In this document: one piece after another, positions 40,200 to 51,616 of the stretch | Position numbering within the stretch: the stretch's first letter is position 1 | Layout: the number at the start of each line of letters is the position of its first letter | Assembly (NCBI GenBank): GCA_030323885.1 | Contig: CM059186.1 | Location: 24,261,849 to 24,325,848, forward strand | Direction: 5' to 3' | DNA length: 64,000 nt | Source: Branchipolynoe longqiensis | Taxonomy: Eukaryota; Annelida; Polychaeta; Phyllodocida; Polynoidae | Position numbers and translations under genes: made by a program | Notes under the pieces: generated by a model | Told to the model about the DNA's origin: nothing | Database searches by the model: none | Seen by the model: only the letters and a program-made list of their open reading frames with translations

Positions 40200-40441
40200 G
40201 AACTTTGAAGTCGAGCAGCTATCGAGCAGTGGGCATCTGGGGGTGCGGCGTGGGTAGGCTCGGTGTGTGGGTGGGCGTGTGTGGGTGGGTCTGGTCGCTA
40301 TCGAGCAGTGGGCATCTGAGGGGGCTAGCTGCTCGCCAGGCTGGTTGTGTGTGGGTGTGGGTGGGTCAGTCTGGGCATGTCGCGTCCCCACGTGGTGGGG
40401 TTTTGGTGGGAACATCTGGGGGTGCGGTGTGGGTAGGCTCG

Positions 40442-40473
<32 letters not shown>

Positions 40474-40740
40474 CTGGTCGTGTTGCGTCCCCACATGGTG
40501 GGGTTTTGGTGGGAGCGTCTGGCAGTGCCTAAAAAAGCTGAATTTGTGACGTCACACCCAATTAAACTTGTCTTACATGTCATATGAGCACATCAGTTTG
40601 AGGTCACAGTGTTGTCACTGTGTGATGCCTCACAGTGTGAGGTCATTGTGACATTGATGTGATATCACAGTGATGGCATTATAGCTTGAGATGTATGTGA
40701 CATCACTGTGATACTGTTGTGACCTCACTTGTTGACTGGG
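40200..40740. repeat. GT-rich simple sequence and CCCAGTCAAC-type inverted element
   Basis: 40250-40520 is GGGTGTG-rich with two direct copies of 'ccccacgtggtggggttttg'. 40600-40740 is full of gtgacatcac/gtgaggtcac inverted words and ends GTTGACTGGG, matching the end at 16938. Confidence 0.6.
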
Positions 40741-40935
40741 TAGAACGGAGAACAAAGGAATCTGTTACTGATCATGTGATAGTGGCGTGGGAGCTGGCTT
40801 AGCGCACTGGACGGCGAATAAAGTCACAGAAGTCAAAGTGTTCAGATGTACTTTCACATGGTGTCAGATAAGGACAATGCCGCATATCAACACACTGCCC
40901 GAGCTCAGGCCGCCGGGCCAGTTAGTTCTAAAGCC

Positions 40936-41399
40936 CCAGTCACACATACCCGGACGACCCCCAGATTTTGAGCCGGACCACCCCCGGACCAGTCGCCCGG
41001 ACCGCCCCGGATAAAATCGCTGTTTTCGTCGTTTTTTGCCTCGCAGTTACACCTTCCCGGACGAGCCCCCAGAGGAGCCCCCGGACCACCCCGAAGCAGC
41101 CCCGGACCACCCCCGGACATGCAACCCCGCACAGCCCGGACCACCCCCGGACCACCCGGACCGGCCCCGGTTCACCCCTGGACTACCTGGACCACCCCCG
41201 GGTCGAGCCCGGGTCGCAAAATGCCCTGGACCACCCCAGATGTTTTAAACATTTTAAAACAACCGGGGCGGACACCGGACCAGCCATGGATCACACCGGA
41301 CCACCACGGACGAGCCATGGATCACCGTGGATCGCCATGGACCACCCCGGATGACGGTCCGGGGCTCGTCCGGTCTATGATCCGGGTAGGTGTGACTGG
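40936..41399. mobile_element. GC-rich MITE with CCAGTCACAC termini
   Basis: The left end CCAGTCACACATACCCGGA and right end TCCGGGTAGGTGTGACTGG are inverted repeats with one mismatch. The interior is tandem-like 'ccggaccacccc' sequence. It is inserted in the gypsy gag remnant. Superfamily not assigned. Confidence 0.8.
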
Positions 41400-41448
41400 T
41401 AAAAATACAAGATCTAACAGGAAAACATGGATCAGAGGATATGACATA

Positions 41449-42395
41449 TGGGTGGTTTCATGGTAAATGGGGCCAAAGTGTGAGATGAGGGTCAACAATT
41501 AATATTGTGCATTTTCCTAATTCTTTCACTGAATAGCCAACTCTTGTCCATATATATACTGGTAGCTTGAAGGAAAAGATAGTTGAGGTTACGATTTTGT
41601 CAGAAAAACAAGAACTAATTGAGTAGCCAGCCCCAAGTCTGGACATCTAGTGTGGATTTATTACTCAAAACAATTATTTAAGAAAATGTATTGCATGAAA
41701 CAATTAATTTTTATGTTGTCATCCCCCAAGTATTGAAATGCACTGTAAAGAAATGTGCTTAGGATAATTATCTTCTGCCCAATTTTGAGTTGTGGACATA
41801 ACAGAATGGAAAGGGACACCACAAATAATATGGGACTTCAATTTCAATTATTTTTCATACAGCTTAGTGGGAAAATTATATCACTAGTCATGGTACTCCA
41901 CAATATGCTTGCACATGCAACAGTACCAAGAGTTCTCTTGTTGAACCTCTGGTATTCTCAGAATAACATATTCCCTGACAAAACAAGCAGGGGACACAAC
42001 AGTTACGTCCAGAACCAGTTTAATCACCATGGAATATTAGATATGAAAAATATATAGATGCATGCAAAATGACATTTATTTCATGTAAGAGTTTCCTTTT
42101 ATTATTTCATTGACTAAGAGGTAATATTCTATGCAAAATATAGATCAAGTAGGCTGTAGAAAAATCCACATTCTCCATGTAACAAATTCATGCCTTTAAA
42201 ACACCATATCTTTGGAAGGAAAATGTTGCCTTTTTTTTTACTATGTCACAATAGTCCTTACTTTTTCATATCTATCCCTTTAAAGTGCAAGAATACCAAT
42301 TCTATAAAGAAAATACCTCCTCTACTCTTTCCATAATTCTTTTTACCATTACATACTGGAAAATACATTGGCCCAATTTACCATGAAACGACCCA
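41449..42395. mobile_element. MITE with TGGGT(G/C)GTTTCATGG termini
   Basis: The left end TGGGTGGTTTCATGGTAAAT pairs with the right end (ATTTACCATGAAACGACCCA), with one mismatch. Both sides are bordered by TA, as in Tc1/mariner-type insertions. No open frame of note. About 950 bp, AT-rich. Confidence 0.82.
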
Positions 42396-42814
42396 TATAT
42401 GCAACGGCTGCAGGAGTTGTTACAAGAACTGAATGAGTCCAGTGTTGTATATTCCTGCACATCGCCGGCGAAGAAGCACAGAAAGTCTCCGCAAACCTTG
42501 TCTTCGCGCTCAATGACCAAGACAAAATCAATGTGTTCACCGATGCCTTCAAAGCATACTGTACTGGTAAATCAAATTTAATAATCACACGGTATAGCTT
42601 TAATTTGCATAATCAGTCTAGTGAGAACATCTCTATGTATGTTACTGCGCTCTGAAATAGAATTAAAGACAGTGAATATGGACCCAACAAAGACTCTTGC
42701 ATGACTGCTTAGTTGTCGGCATAAAAAACACCAAACAAAATGCTGCAAACCTCACACTTAAACGATGCGGAAAAATGTGCGAATTGAGTGAGTTTAGTGC
42801 TGATCCATGGAATG

Positions 42815-43141
42815 GGCCACCCCTACTCCTCCCACCCACAGACCAGATCCATCTCCACTCAAACTGTAGCCACTACTGACTCCTTCACCCAAACCACCTT
42901 CCCCTCTACACCATGCGACCCCCCTGCCTCCGACCCAAATCACACCCCCATATTCCTCCGAATTCTTAATGCATCACTTTCCACCATAACACCCAGAATC
43001 TCTGTTGAGGCCCTAGCCTTCACCTTAATTAATTGGCTCCAAGTCGACTCCAACATCGAGCACCTCCTTCCGCATGTCCCTAAAGACCTGCCAGCTTCTT
43101 TTCATGCCGCCCTGACAGCCCAAAATGGAGGTACACAATAA
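42815..43141 (+). pseudogene. LINE ORF1, C-terminal fragment
   Basis: Low-complexity Thr/Pro-rich start (TTDSFTQTTFPS), then IFLRILNASLSTITPRISVE. The stop overlaps the ORF2 ATG (43125) by 17 bp, the usual close coupling of LINE ORFs. No zinc knuckle remains because the 5' part is missing. Confidence 0.6.
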
Positions 43142-43687
43142 TGCTGCCACCAGCCCGCACTCTCATCCCCGTTCCTCTAACAACTCTTTAACCATTCTCT
43201 TCTGGAACTGTGCCGGACTGAAATCCAAGATAGCTCTTCTTGGCAACACCTTAAAGAGAGAGAAAATTGACGTCACACTTCTCCAAGAAACCTTCCTCAT
43301 CGATCCACCCCATATCAAAGGCTACACCACACACCACATCCCCGCAGTAAGACGCGCAGCAGCAGGCAGACCCTCACCAGGAACCACAACATTTGTAAGC
43401 AACCACATCCACTCCACCAAGATCCCACCCAACAGATCCAACCCTCATGCTGACACCCTTCGCATACGTCTCCACCTAGCACACTCCGTCATGGATGTAT
43501 ACAACATTTACAACCCTGTCAACACTACTTATACTCTAAACCATATCTTCCGGGCCCTCGGCAACGGCACAGATCACCAAGTTGTCATGGGAGACTTTAA
43601 CACCCACCACTCCTCCTGGGGATGCAACATCGATTCCCCTCGAGGCTGTGTCCTCCTAGCAGAGATCCTCGACGTTCTCTGTGGCGT
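43125..43687 (+). pseudogene. LINE ORF2: AP-type endonuclease, N-terminal part
   Basis: ATG at 43125. Endonuclease motifs are ILFWNCAGLKSK, VTLLQETFL (catalytic Glu), MDVYNIYNP and VVMGDFNTHHSSWG. This enzyme nicks target DNA to prime reverse transcription. The domain is cut by a SINE right after LLAEILDVL; the rest follows at about 43975. Confidence 0.85.
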
Positions 43688-43960
43688 TCTCTGTGGCAAA
43701 GTGGTTAGAGTGTCTGACTTTTTTCTAGGTCAGACTACTAATCTGAGGGTCGGCGGTTCGATTCCCCATGCCCCAGCTCTGCCAATTTGGATTTCCACCG
43801 CTGTGTAGAACTTACAGCGTCATCAAAGGCCGGTTGCTCTCATACCATGTCCCTTGGGTCGGTAAAAGTGTAGGCTCGGGCTTTCTATCGACCAGCAGTG
43901 GAATGAGGAAGACCAGTCGTCTATGACTGAAATTTCCCCTGCTTAAACAACTAATGGACC
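43688..43960 (+). mobile_element. tRNA-derived SINE family A inside the LINE endonuclease
   Basis: Head with TGGCAAAGTGG and box B GGTTCGATTCC. The body is as in the copy at 61101 but lacks about 25 bp after 'cataccatgtc'. The tail is ccaaaaaaacaaaaaa. The 12-bp word gttctctgtggc stands twice in tandem at its left edge. Confidence 0.88.
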
Positions 43961-44920
43961 AAAAAAACAAAAAACATCCCATTCTATCCTCAACGATGGC
44001 TCGCCTACCTACAGAGCAAGCACATCAATCGATCTCTGCATCACCGACTCCTGCCTTGCAGCCGCAGCTTCCTGGGAGCTCACAACACTATGCTCAGACC
44101 ACCACGCAGCTCTCCTCCACACCAATGCACCCAAAGTCACCCACCCCCCACCATCACCCAGATTCAACCTAAACCATGCGGACTGGGCAACCTTCAACCT
44201 TCGTCTAAAAAACTTAATAGATCTGAACCCACCGACCACATGTGATGAGTTCACAACACTCACTTACCAAGCAATGACAGACACCATAAAGCAAACCATC
44301 TCTTGTAATCACACTGGCCGCACCACCTCCAATGCAATGAGGAGAGCAAAAAGATTCTGCAACAAACTCCTCTACAAGCTATGCACGAACCCCAACCGAG
44401 GCACTGAGAATCTCGTTAAAGTAGCCACCAGTTGGGACAAAGATGTTGAGCTTGCCGAATTGGACAGGAAGTGGAAACTCTGGTGTACCAAAATAAACTC
44501 TCACACCACCTCCAGACAACTCTGGCGCAAACTGAACAGCATCCAGGGGAGACTCACCACCCCCCACTCTACCCACACCCTGGCCAAATTGCAGCAGAAC
44601 ACAACAAAATGTTCACGGACAGAACAGACCCTGCTGTCAACCTCCCTTATGCCCACCAACAACTGCTCACCAGGAACTCCACCTGGAGAGCCGACCTCAT
44701 AGACATATCAATAGCCACAACATCAACCCATAATCTTGACACCCACCTGACCAAGACTGAGCTTGACCGTGCCCTAGGCACCACCTCAAAGAAGACAACT
44801 CCGGGAGCTGACGGAGTCCCTAACACTGCTTGGACAAAGTTATCTGTCACTAACAGGGAAACTCTCCTCCCCCTCCTCGACAATATCTTCTACAACGCGG
44901 ACATACCTCAATCTTGGTAG
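43961..44920 (+). pseudogene. LINE ORF2: end of endonuclease and linker to RT
   Basis: Resumes with ILNDGSPTYRAS-type endonuclease sequence in a frame partly shifted relative to the track before the SINE. The linker includes NLIDLNPPTTCDEFTTLT and RRAKRFCNKLLYKLC. An in-frame stop TAG (44918-44920) follows DIPQSW, at the start of the RT fingers. Confidence 0.75.
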
Positions 44921-46065
44921 GATGCTGATATCATCCCCATCCCCAAGAAAACCCCAGGTGAAGTCAGACCCATCTCCCTTCTCCAATCCCTCGGGAAGGT
45001 TAGCGAAAGAACTGTCCTCGCCCGTCTCCAGATGGTCACAGAAGACCCCACCACTGGCCTACCAGAGGAGGTTATCGGCTACCGAGGAGGACGAGGCACC
45101 CAGCACGCCGTCGCCACCCTCATTGAAAGCATTTCCTATAGACTCGGTAATGGACACGAAACAGCAACCATCTTCCTTGACCTCGAGAAAGCCTTTGAGC
45201 TTATTGACCACAACGTGGTACTGACATCAATGGCTGATCTTGGCATCGCCGGCCGGTCTCTTGCGTATATCCGAAATTACCTCCAGAACAGGCGAGCCAG
45301 AGTATGTGTCCAAGGCACTTCTTCTCCCTACCTCCAACTAAAAAATGGCGTCCCCCAGGGTGCAGTGCTCAGCCCCCTCCTCTTCAATGCAGTGATGGCA
45401 TCTCTTGTGAGGAGGCTTAAACAAGACCTAGCCACCCGAGAGATCACAGACACAACCATAGTCTGCTACGCAGATGACATTGCCATCACCTGTTCCCATG
45501 CGATCAACGCTCTCCCCCCACCAAGACCAAGATCATGCACATGTTCAGAGGTCAACCACTTCACCCCCTCTACCTAGATGGATCCCCTATTGAATGGGTC
45601 TCCACCTTCGCCTACCTAGGTATCCATCTAGACCGAGACCTGAACATGAGAGCCCTCTGCCGCCACTTGGCCACCAGAATGACCAACAGACTCCTCCTCA
45701 TGAAGAGGATCTCCGGCTTCTCCTGGGGCGCCCCAGACAGTGTACTCGCACTCTTCTTCCGCTCCCTCTTCGACTACGCAGTGACCACACTCGCTCTCAC
45801 AGCCCTCGGGCTTGACAACCCCCAAACTCGACTACCCAAAAATAAACTCTTTCTGAACGAGTTCCGGAAACTTGAGAACATCCAACACCGGGCTGCCAGG
45901 CTTGTCCTCCGTGTTCCCAGCACGACCAGGATCGAGATCCTCCTCCTTGAATCCGGCCTCCCTCCCCTCCACCTCCGAGGCAAACAACTTCTCACCACCC
46001 ACCTCACAAGAACCCTTTCCTCAGGCCTTTCACCAACAATCCGCATAGCCGTGGCCTACCTCTGA
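44921..46065 (+). pseudogene. LINE ORF2: reverse transcriptase and thumb
   Basis: RT motifs: VRPISLLQSLGKVSER, ATIFLDLEKAFELIDH (motif A), GVPQGAVLSPLLF (motif B) and VCYADDIAITCSH (catalytic motif C). A deletion and frame change near 45500-45540 removes sequence after motif C. The thumb continues (EWVSTFAYLGIHLDRDLN, LENIQHRAARLVLRVPS) to a stop at 46063-46065. Confidence 0.85.
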
Positions 46066-46660
46066 GATGGGACCCGCGGTCACCCTCACATCTCCTACCG
46101 CCTCAAGGACACCATCACCACCCCTCAAGGACTCCCATGGACTCCACATTGCAGACTCCGCCCTCAGCCCTCACAAGCCACCATGGGTTTCCATCCCAGT
46201 GGAAACCCGAACCACCAACCTAGTTGCTACCAAGGCGGCTTACACCACCCCAGAACTCCACTCCCTGGCTCTCGAGGCCATAACTCAGGCGAAGGTGGAA
46301 TTTCCTCTCGCAAAGACTGTCTACACCGATGGCTCCCTTAACCCAATATCAGGTAGAGCTGGAGCCGGAATCTTCATCCCCTTCTCCAACACAAAGAACA
46401 CCACCAGGGTGTCAGACTTTGCTTCCACTCTTGATACCGAGCTCGCCGCCATTCAGTTGGCCCTCGAAGACCTCCACAACTCAAGTGCCATCATCATTAC
46501 TGACTCTCTGAATGCCATCAAAGAGATCGCCTGCCCAAATGCCTGACACTCCCTTGCCGATGCGATCCAGACTATAATCTTGACCAGACATCAGGCACAC
46601 CTCAACACAGTCCTGCTATGGGTCCCCTCGCACATAAGACTGTATGCCAGCCTCCCCCGG
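46066..46660 (+). pseudogene. LINE ORF2: RNase H domain
   Basis: RNase H residues: TVYTDGSLN (Asp), DTELAAIQLALED (Glu), IITDSLNAIKEI (Asp) and LLWVPSHI (approaching the last catalytic position). A stop (TGA 46544-46546) interrupts it between the third motif and WVPSH in the same frame. Homology ends near 46645, so the 3' end is lost. Confidence 0.82.
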
Positions 46661-48035
46661 CCCTCTCAGAGGACTGTGGTTGGGCTCTTAGGCTGCCTTT
46701 TTCTTTCCTCCACCCCTACCCCCCTCCCCCCCCCCCCAATTCCTCTGATCACTCCCCATCGGAAGCCAACTCCTGACCTCATGGGACTGCTTTCAGTGGT
46801 GCCCATTCAGTGCTACAGATTTGCAGCCATTAGCGCACCAATGCGACTGAAAACTCCCCAAAACAACAACATAGTCTTCCAGACCAAGTGGTTGAAGCAC
46901 GAATTAATGGTAGAAGCATTTGAGAGAAGACACCCCCCCCCCCCCATTACATATGTAAAATTATACTTATTTTTGCCACAGAAAGCTGCCATTAGAGGTC
47001 GTATACGGCCTAGATCAGCCAGAAGAGGATCTGTAACTAGGGTTGAATGATGACGATGTCTAAATCCGATCAAAAACAATTTGCCATAAATAATCTATGG
47101 AGTCACTATTTCCAGCACACAATGTTTATCTATATTTACATAAAGTTGAGGAATTGGGAGATAATGAGAGAAAATGGGGATGGTGGCCACTACAAGCTTT
47201 AATAATGCTGAGCGTCTGGAAAGGAAACGACAAGTATAAATTTTGATGGTCATTGGTTTGACTCGACTAGGGGGTCAAACCTGTGGGTTCAAATCCCACA
47301 ATCTACCAAAACGGTCATTGCTAAGGAAGTTGGTTCACTTTGTGTAACTGCACTTAGTAACTATGCAACCAATCTCTGCTGATTCGCCTATGAGAAGTTT
47401 TGTAGTGAAGGTGTGTGAATTTCTTCCCTCAATCAGTTGTCGATCTGCTTTCCTGGAAACTCTGACCAAAGATACAAATACACGGGTCTAACATAAAGAA
47501 ATGTGGATATACAATTCCTGAGTGTTTTCTATACATATTAAGAATTAAGAGATCCTTTTCACCTTTCTAGCGCTACACCACTGCAATAAGCTCTATATTT
47601 TATATTCATCTGGACTGGAGTTCTATCCAGGGGAAATTCCTAATACACGTCCGTTTCTGGTATAAATAATGAAAATGAGCAATTGCAGCAAAATGATATG
47701 TATTACTATTAGTTGCACTACAAATATACCGGGTAATGCTAACCCAAATGACCGGCATTCTTCCAGTGGCGTCCCCTGGAGGAACTGATGCCAACGTATT
47801 CTAGCTGAAAAAGAAATACAGATCATTTGGTTGTGTAAACTCTTGTCTCTCTCCACCCCCTCGCCCCTTGCCCTCCCCCATGCAATCTTCGGCACCACCA
47901 CACCCTCCCACACAAGTATGCCACACTGCACGACTCTAGTTGCTACTAGAGATGATCAAGTTTACCATTTAAACGCTTATAGGCAGTGTGGAAAAGAGCA
48001 GGTGCGTGTTTGAGCTCGCTGATCGACACTGCCGT
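46661..48035. other. Non-coding interval upstream of PP1
   Basis: C-homopolymers near 46727 and 46930; SINE-B head fragment at 47199. No gene is supported. Open frames at 46813 and 47623 (-) lack domain character. Confidence 0.55.
47199..47315 (-). mobile_element. SINE-like family B, head fragment
   Basis: On the minus strand: gttttggtagattgtgggat, then gagtcaaaccaatgacc and 'atttatacttgtcg', as in the copy at 58598. The 3' body is missing. Confidence 0.7.
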
Positions 48036-48039
48036 ACCC

Positions 48040-48083
48040 GCGCACTGCGCAGACGCGATGTTGTTAGCCTTCCTCTGACGTCA
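48040..48083 (+). promoter_or_regulatory. PP1 promoter-proximal motifs (NRF1-like, CRE)
   Basis: GCGCACTGCGCA (48040-48051) is one base off the NRF1 palindrome. TGACGTCA (48076-48083) is a perfect CRE/ATF palindrome 10 bp before the ATG. No TATA box is seen. This is typical of housekeeping promoters; function is inferred. Confidence 0.5.
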
Positions 48084-48093
48084 CAAGGCCAAA

Positions 48094-48145
48094 ATGGCGG
48101 AAGGAGAGTTGAATGTTGACAGCCTGATCTCGAGGCTTTTAGAAG
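48094..48145 (+). CDS. PPP1CB: PP1 catalytic subunit, beta type, exon 1
   Basis: Serine/threonine phosphatase catalytic subunit that works with many regulatory partners in metabolism, mitosis and myosin regulation. ATG at 48094 in the context aaaATGG. Codes MAEGELNVDSLISRLLE, then one base before donor GTAACT. The start M-A-(D/E)-GELNVDSLI matches the beta isoform; alpha and gamma begin with S-D-x-(E/D)-K-L-N and differ here. Phase 1 exit matches exon 2. The short first exon ending after LLE is the conserved animal gene structure. Confidence 0.96.
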
Positions 48146-48361
48146 GTAACTATTAAGTTGTTTTTAATTTGGTGACTGTAAAACCGGGGACACTAACACA
48201 AATAATTCTCTCTTAATATTGGATCCAATTTCCATTTGCATGCATCATGTTTTAATCACATTTTCATGTGATTGATTTCACGGGACGTCCAGGCCGAGCT
48301 GAAAATGTTTCGGAAAGTTATCGCTTGACAACAGACGGATCATAGTTTTTTCTTCTTTCAG

Positions 48362-48493
48362 TCCGAGGATGTCGACCCGGAAAAACAGTCCACATGACAG
48401 AAGCCGAGGTGAGAGGGCTTTGCCTGAAGTCCAGAGAGATATTTTTGAGTCAGCCCATACTTCTGGAACTTGAAGCACCATTGAAAATCTGTG
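48362..48493 (+). CDS. PPP1CB: PP1 catalytic subunit, beta type, exon 2
   Basis: 132 bp between 'ttcttctttcag' and donor GTAAGT, phase 1 to phase 1. Codes [20 protein letters not shown], then [20 protein letters not shown] and [13 protein letters not shown] is again the beta-type reading (alpha has VQGSRPGK). The region forms the N-terminal helices leading to the first metal-binding strand. It is followed by an 8.9-kb intron filled with two YR retrotransposons. Confidence 0.97.
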
Positions 48494-49333
48494 GTAAGTA
48501 CCCCTACTATTTTGGCAACCACACTCACTGACTCAGGAGTCATGCTACTGAGGTGTCAAAAAGTGCGGCTAAAATCCCGTCACGACATCAGCACGACTCA
48601 CTGCTGACCGCAACCGACAATATCTGTGAATGGTTACAATTTACAGCACCAATTAACAATAACCAGTAGAGTAACTAGATGTATGGCGACTAATATGCTA
48701 CTTTGTCTACCCATTCGAGCCACATCGCTTGAAAACAACAGGGAACGGACCCGCTTCAAACACACCCACCGCCTCCACAAACACCCACACACCCACCTAC
48801 CTATGATAGGTAGATCAGCTAAAATTTCAAAACACAACAAACTGTATAAATTTAAGCTCTTTCAACAGATTTTGCTGAGACAAACTCAAATCTGTTGTAA
48901 TTCAAAACCAGACACAAGACTCAAGAGAGAATCACTTTGTTGGGCTAATAAATTTATTAATCAGGCTTAATAAATTTTTACAGGAGCCTTTTACTCGGCT
49001 AGCTCTAGATAACATTAATGTAATCTTATTCCATCAGTACAGATGAATTTAGTAGCTTTTCTTTCTCTCTGCTAGCTGACCAGGTAGTACCACCCAGAAT
49101 TCAAATTAAAGCCTGACTGAATTATTACTTATTTGCAGGAGTTCATTTACAAAGCTAACTATGATTAAGTATTTGATTACATTTTTTATGATGAATATTC
49201 TTTTGGCAACTGAAGACAGGAGGTACCATCTATGGGTTGATCACAGTCATACTGTCGACGCACACCAGGCACACATCACTTGCAACACATTTTTCACACA
49301 TTTAAACATAGGAATTTTTGGACCACCTAGCTC

Positions 49334-50268
49334 TCAGCCAAATCGGGACAGGAGAGCTGATGGTACCTGACTAATAAATTTGTTATTCACATATTTGAAC
49401 ACACTGCTTGATTTCCAATGTCTTAATGCAGTCCAAAGGCATCCCCGCTCTTGCATATTCCTGTGCTGACCCTCGACGAAGACTGGGATGTCACCATTGG
49501 CCACCATCATAGTTGGGCAGCCTTCAGAGCTGTTTGCATGCATTTTGTGAAGACTTGGCTGGTCAACCATTCCCCGTTCGACAGAACGAATGCTGGGGTG
49601 CCCTTATTCACACGGAAGCGGCGGCAGTACTTTTTCCATGCATGCGCCAGATAGAATGGAGATTTGGGTATCCGAGGTAGAGTCAATGTGGAAGATGTCC
49701 TCTGGTCTGTGTGTGGTTTCAGTGCTTCTGATCGTCCCCATCAAGTTTGTCGCGTGTGCCTTGATGTCACTCCCAAGCAACATATGACCGCCATCGCCCA
49801 GCATCTCGGAATAAAAAAAATTGGACTGTCTTAACAAACATGTATAGCCTATCAATAAAGCAGCAATGAACACCAGACCATATTTACCCATTTTTCTGAA
49901 TTTTAATGCAATTCTTTGTGGATACGTTCTATTAACAGTATTATTTTAAAATTTAAATATACCACTTTTTAGTACTGACAACGCATAACAGTCAACTGCA
50001 TCATATTTCCCCCTTAACAGTCTTACCCATGTTCTTGCCCCACTCATATAATTTTTAATTGCTCCTTCTGTCTTTAATTTATCATTTAAATACAAAGTAT
50101 ATAACATTACCGTTTTAAGTTTCGTTTTTTTAGGGTTATCTTTTTGTGGGGGGGGGTGACAAAACTTCACATATTCCCCAAGATGTACCCTCTTATTTTT
50201 CCATGTTCCCTCCAAGAGTCCCGCCTTGAAATATACGCTTAGCTTATTAACCAACGCAATATTGTAAG
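49334..50268 (-). pseudogene. E3 tyrosine recombinase, broken
   Basis: N-terminal half YNIALVNKLSVYFKAGLLEG from 50268, preceded by an acceptor-like 'tttatcaactcacag'. Next comes GLVFIAALLIGYTCLLRQSN (first catalytic Arg) at about 49880, and RHWKSSSVFKYVNNKF (Trp, Tyr) near 49400. The His-x-x-Arg segment lies in a shifted frame with its His codon altered. At least three frame breaks occur between 49950 and 49430. Clearly inactive. Confidence 0.82.
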
Positions 50269-50313
50269 CTGTGAGTTGATAAAGGCAAACAAATAGATTA
50301 GCAATGAGCAAGC

Positions 50314-50950
50314 TTACAGGTATAAATCAAAAATATTATTATCATGAGAAACATTTATTTTGGATAACAGATGGTCCTGACATAATTTGTCTGCTAATAA
50401 ATTTGCTTTATGGTAAAAAGACAACCTACTAAGGGTGTCCACTAATACTAGATCTTTTCCAGCCTTGTGAATTACTTGTCCCTCACAGCCTTTTTGTGCT
50501 GCAAATCTCCAGATTTCTCTGGCACATGCATACAAGACTGGATCCTTTCCAGCACCAGAGGACAACACATTGTGTACCTATGAGCATATCAATTACAACC
50601 TGTTGGGAAGCTTCATTATCAGTATTGAAAATAATAATGATAAAATCTTCAGGTTTATTAGGGTGTACATTTTTTTAAAGAGCTACTACCCGATTTATTG
50701 CTTCTAGTTGTGCGATATGAACATTGTTATTTAAAAACTCATTGGTGTACAGTTCTGAAAAATAATGTGAACCACTTAATGCCCTCCTAACAATGATGAA
50801 TCACATTCAATCACCCACATTTTTTCCTGGGAAAGGTCTTAATAAAACTAGCCCATTACTCCCTTCTGCAAAACGTAAAAACCAAGCTCCATCCCTTACT
50901 AAATCTTCTGTGTCTATTAAATCACATGCATCGACTCGACTCACGATGTC
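50314..50950 (-). pseudogene. E3 RNase H, C-terminal fragment
   Basis: Contains VLSSGAGKDPVLYACAREIW, VIHKAGKDLVL and a VDTLSRL version of the final motif, ending FDLYL, just like E1 (DLYL). Further upstream, WVIECDSSLL-type sequence lies in other frames up to about 50950. The stop is followed at once by GTAAGC. Confidence 0.8.
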
Positions 50951-51429
50951 GGTGGGTAGCCTGATTGTCGGGTAAAAGCTTTGACAATGTCGTGTTATTT
51001 TGACTGCCTCCTTTCAACTTAGTAAATAGACCATATCAAACCAACTGAGATCCTGCCAGTAGAAAATCAACCTGAAAAGGCTCCTCTTCCTTACATTAAA
51101 GTGTGGTATTATTTTTTTCTAGAGCTGGTCATATGTGAATATATATAGACATGTGTGTTTGCAGGGAAAACCCCGTTTAGCGCTCCAGATATTTCATTTA
51201 AAAAATGGAGCGCTAATTGAATTAGCGCTATGCAGGATCAATATAATATAATCATAAATAGATATTTACCTTTGAAAAGTTACGACAACACTAGGATAAT
51301 ATATTTAATACATGTTAATTAGCTGATCTGGTTGGGGTAGAGAGAAATGGTTGCCGATTTCTTCATATCGAGGCTAGGAAAGTGAATAATAAAATCGCTC
51401 TAGTGAATCAGTGCTAATCGGAGTAGCGG

Positions 51430-51557
51430 TACGTGATACATACATACATACATACATACATACATACATACATACATTATACATACATACACATACATAC
51501 ATGTATACATACATACATGTATACATACATACATACATACACACACACATACATACA
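51430..51557 (+). repeat. TACA microsatellite, left part
   Basis: (CATA)n with short interruptions. It continues on the other side of E5 (57000-57016, catacatacatacacata), so E5 sits inside the microsatellite. Confidence 0.92.
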
Positions 51558-51616
51558 TTTTACCTCGGTATACCGCCGCAGGCTAGGGAGAAGGAAGCAC
51601 ATCCGGGTCCAGCAAT
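51558..51616 (+). repeat. E5 left inverted terminal repeat
   Basis: First 20 bp (51558-51577) are a perfect inverted match to 56658-56677. 51585-51616 are a perfect 32-bp inverted match to 56881-56912. Confidence 0.95.

Larger units (their letters stand above)
40816..42805 (+). pseudogene. Second gypsy copy: LTR end, PBS and broken gag, with two MITEs
   Basis: Starts inside an LTR (gaataaagtcacagaagtca), reaches ACTTTCACA plus the TGGTGTCAG primer site at about 40858, then gag start-region sequence. The gag homology continues at 41405-41447 and 42398-42805 (about SPAKKHRKSPQT in one frame, KCGKMCELSEFSAD near the end). It is interrupted by the elements at 40936 and 41449. The 3' part is lost where the LINE begins. 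Frames are broken throughout. Confidence 0.8.
42806..46660 (+). mobile_element. Non-LTR retrotransposon (EN-RT-RNase H), 5'-truncated and decayed
   Basis: ORF1 C-terminus, AP endonuclease, RT and RNase H occur in order, which is the architecture of I/R1-like LINE groups. It begins abruptly within the gypsy remnant at about 42806 and contains a SINE at 43688. Stops and frameshifts break ORF2 at several points. Confidence 0.85.
48905..50950 (-). mobile_element. E3: decayed Ngaro-like YR element, relative of E1
   Basis: On the minus strand: the end of RT-RNase H, YR in broken frames, then a B-type repeat (48905-49330) matching E1 B (ttaataaatttattag, then tcttgtgtctggttttgaat). A1, gag and most of RT are missing at the right. 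A2 and B2 are missing at the left, so the copy is truncated at both ends. Confidence 0.82.
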
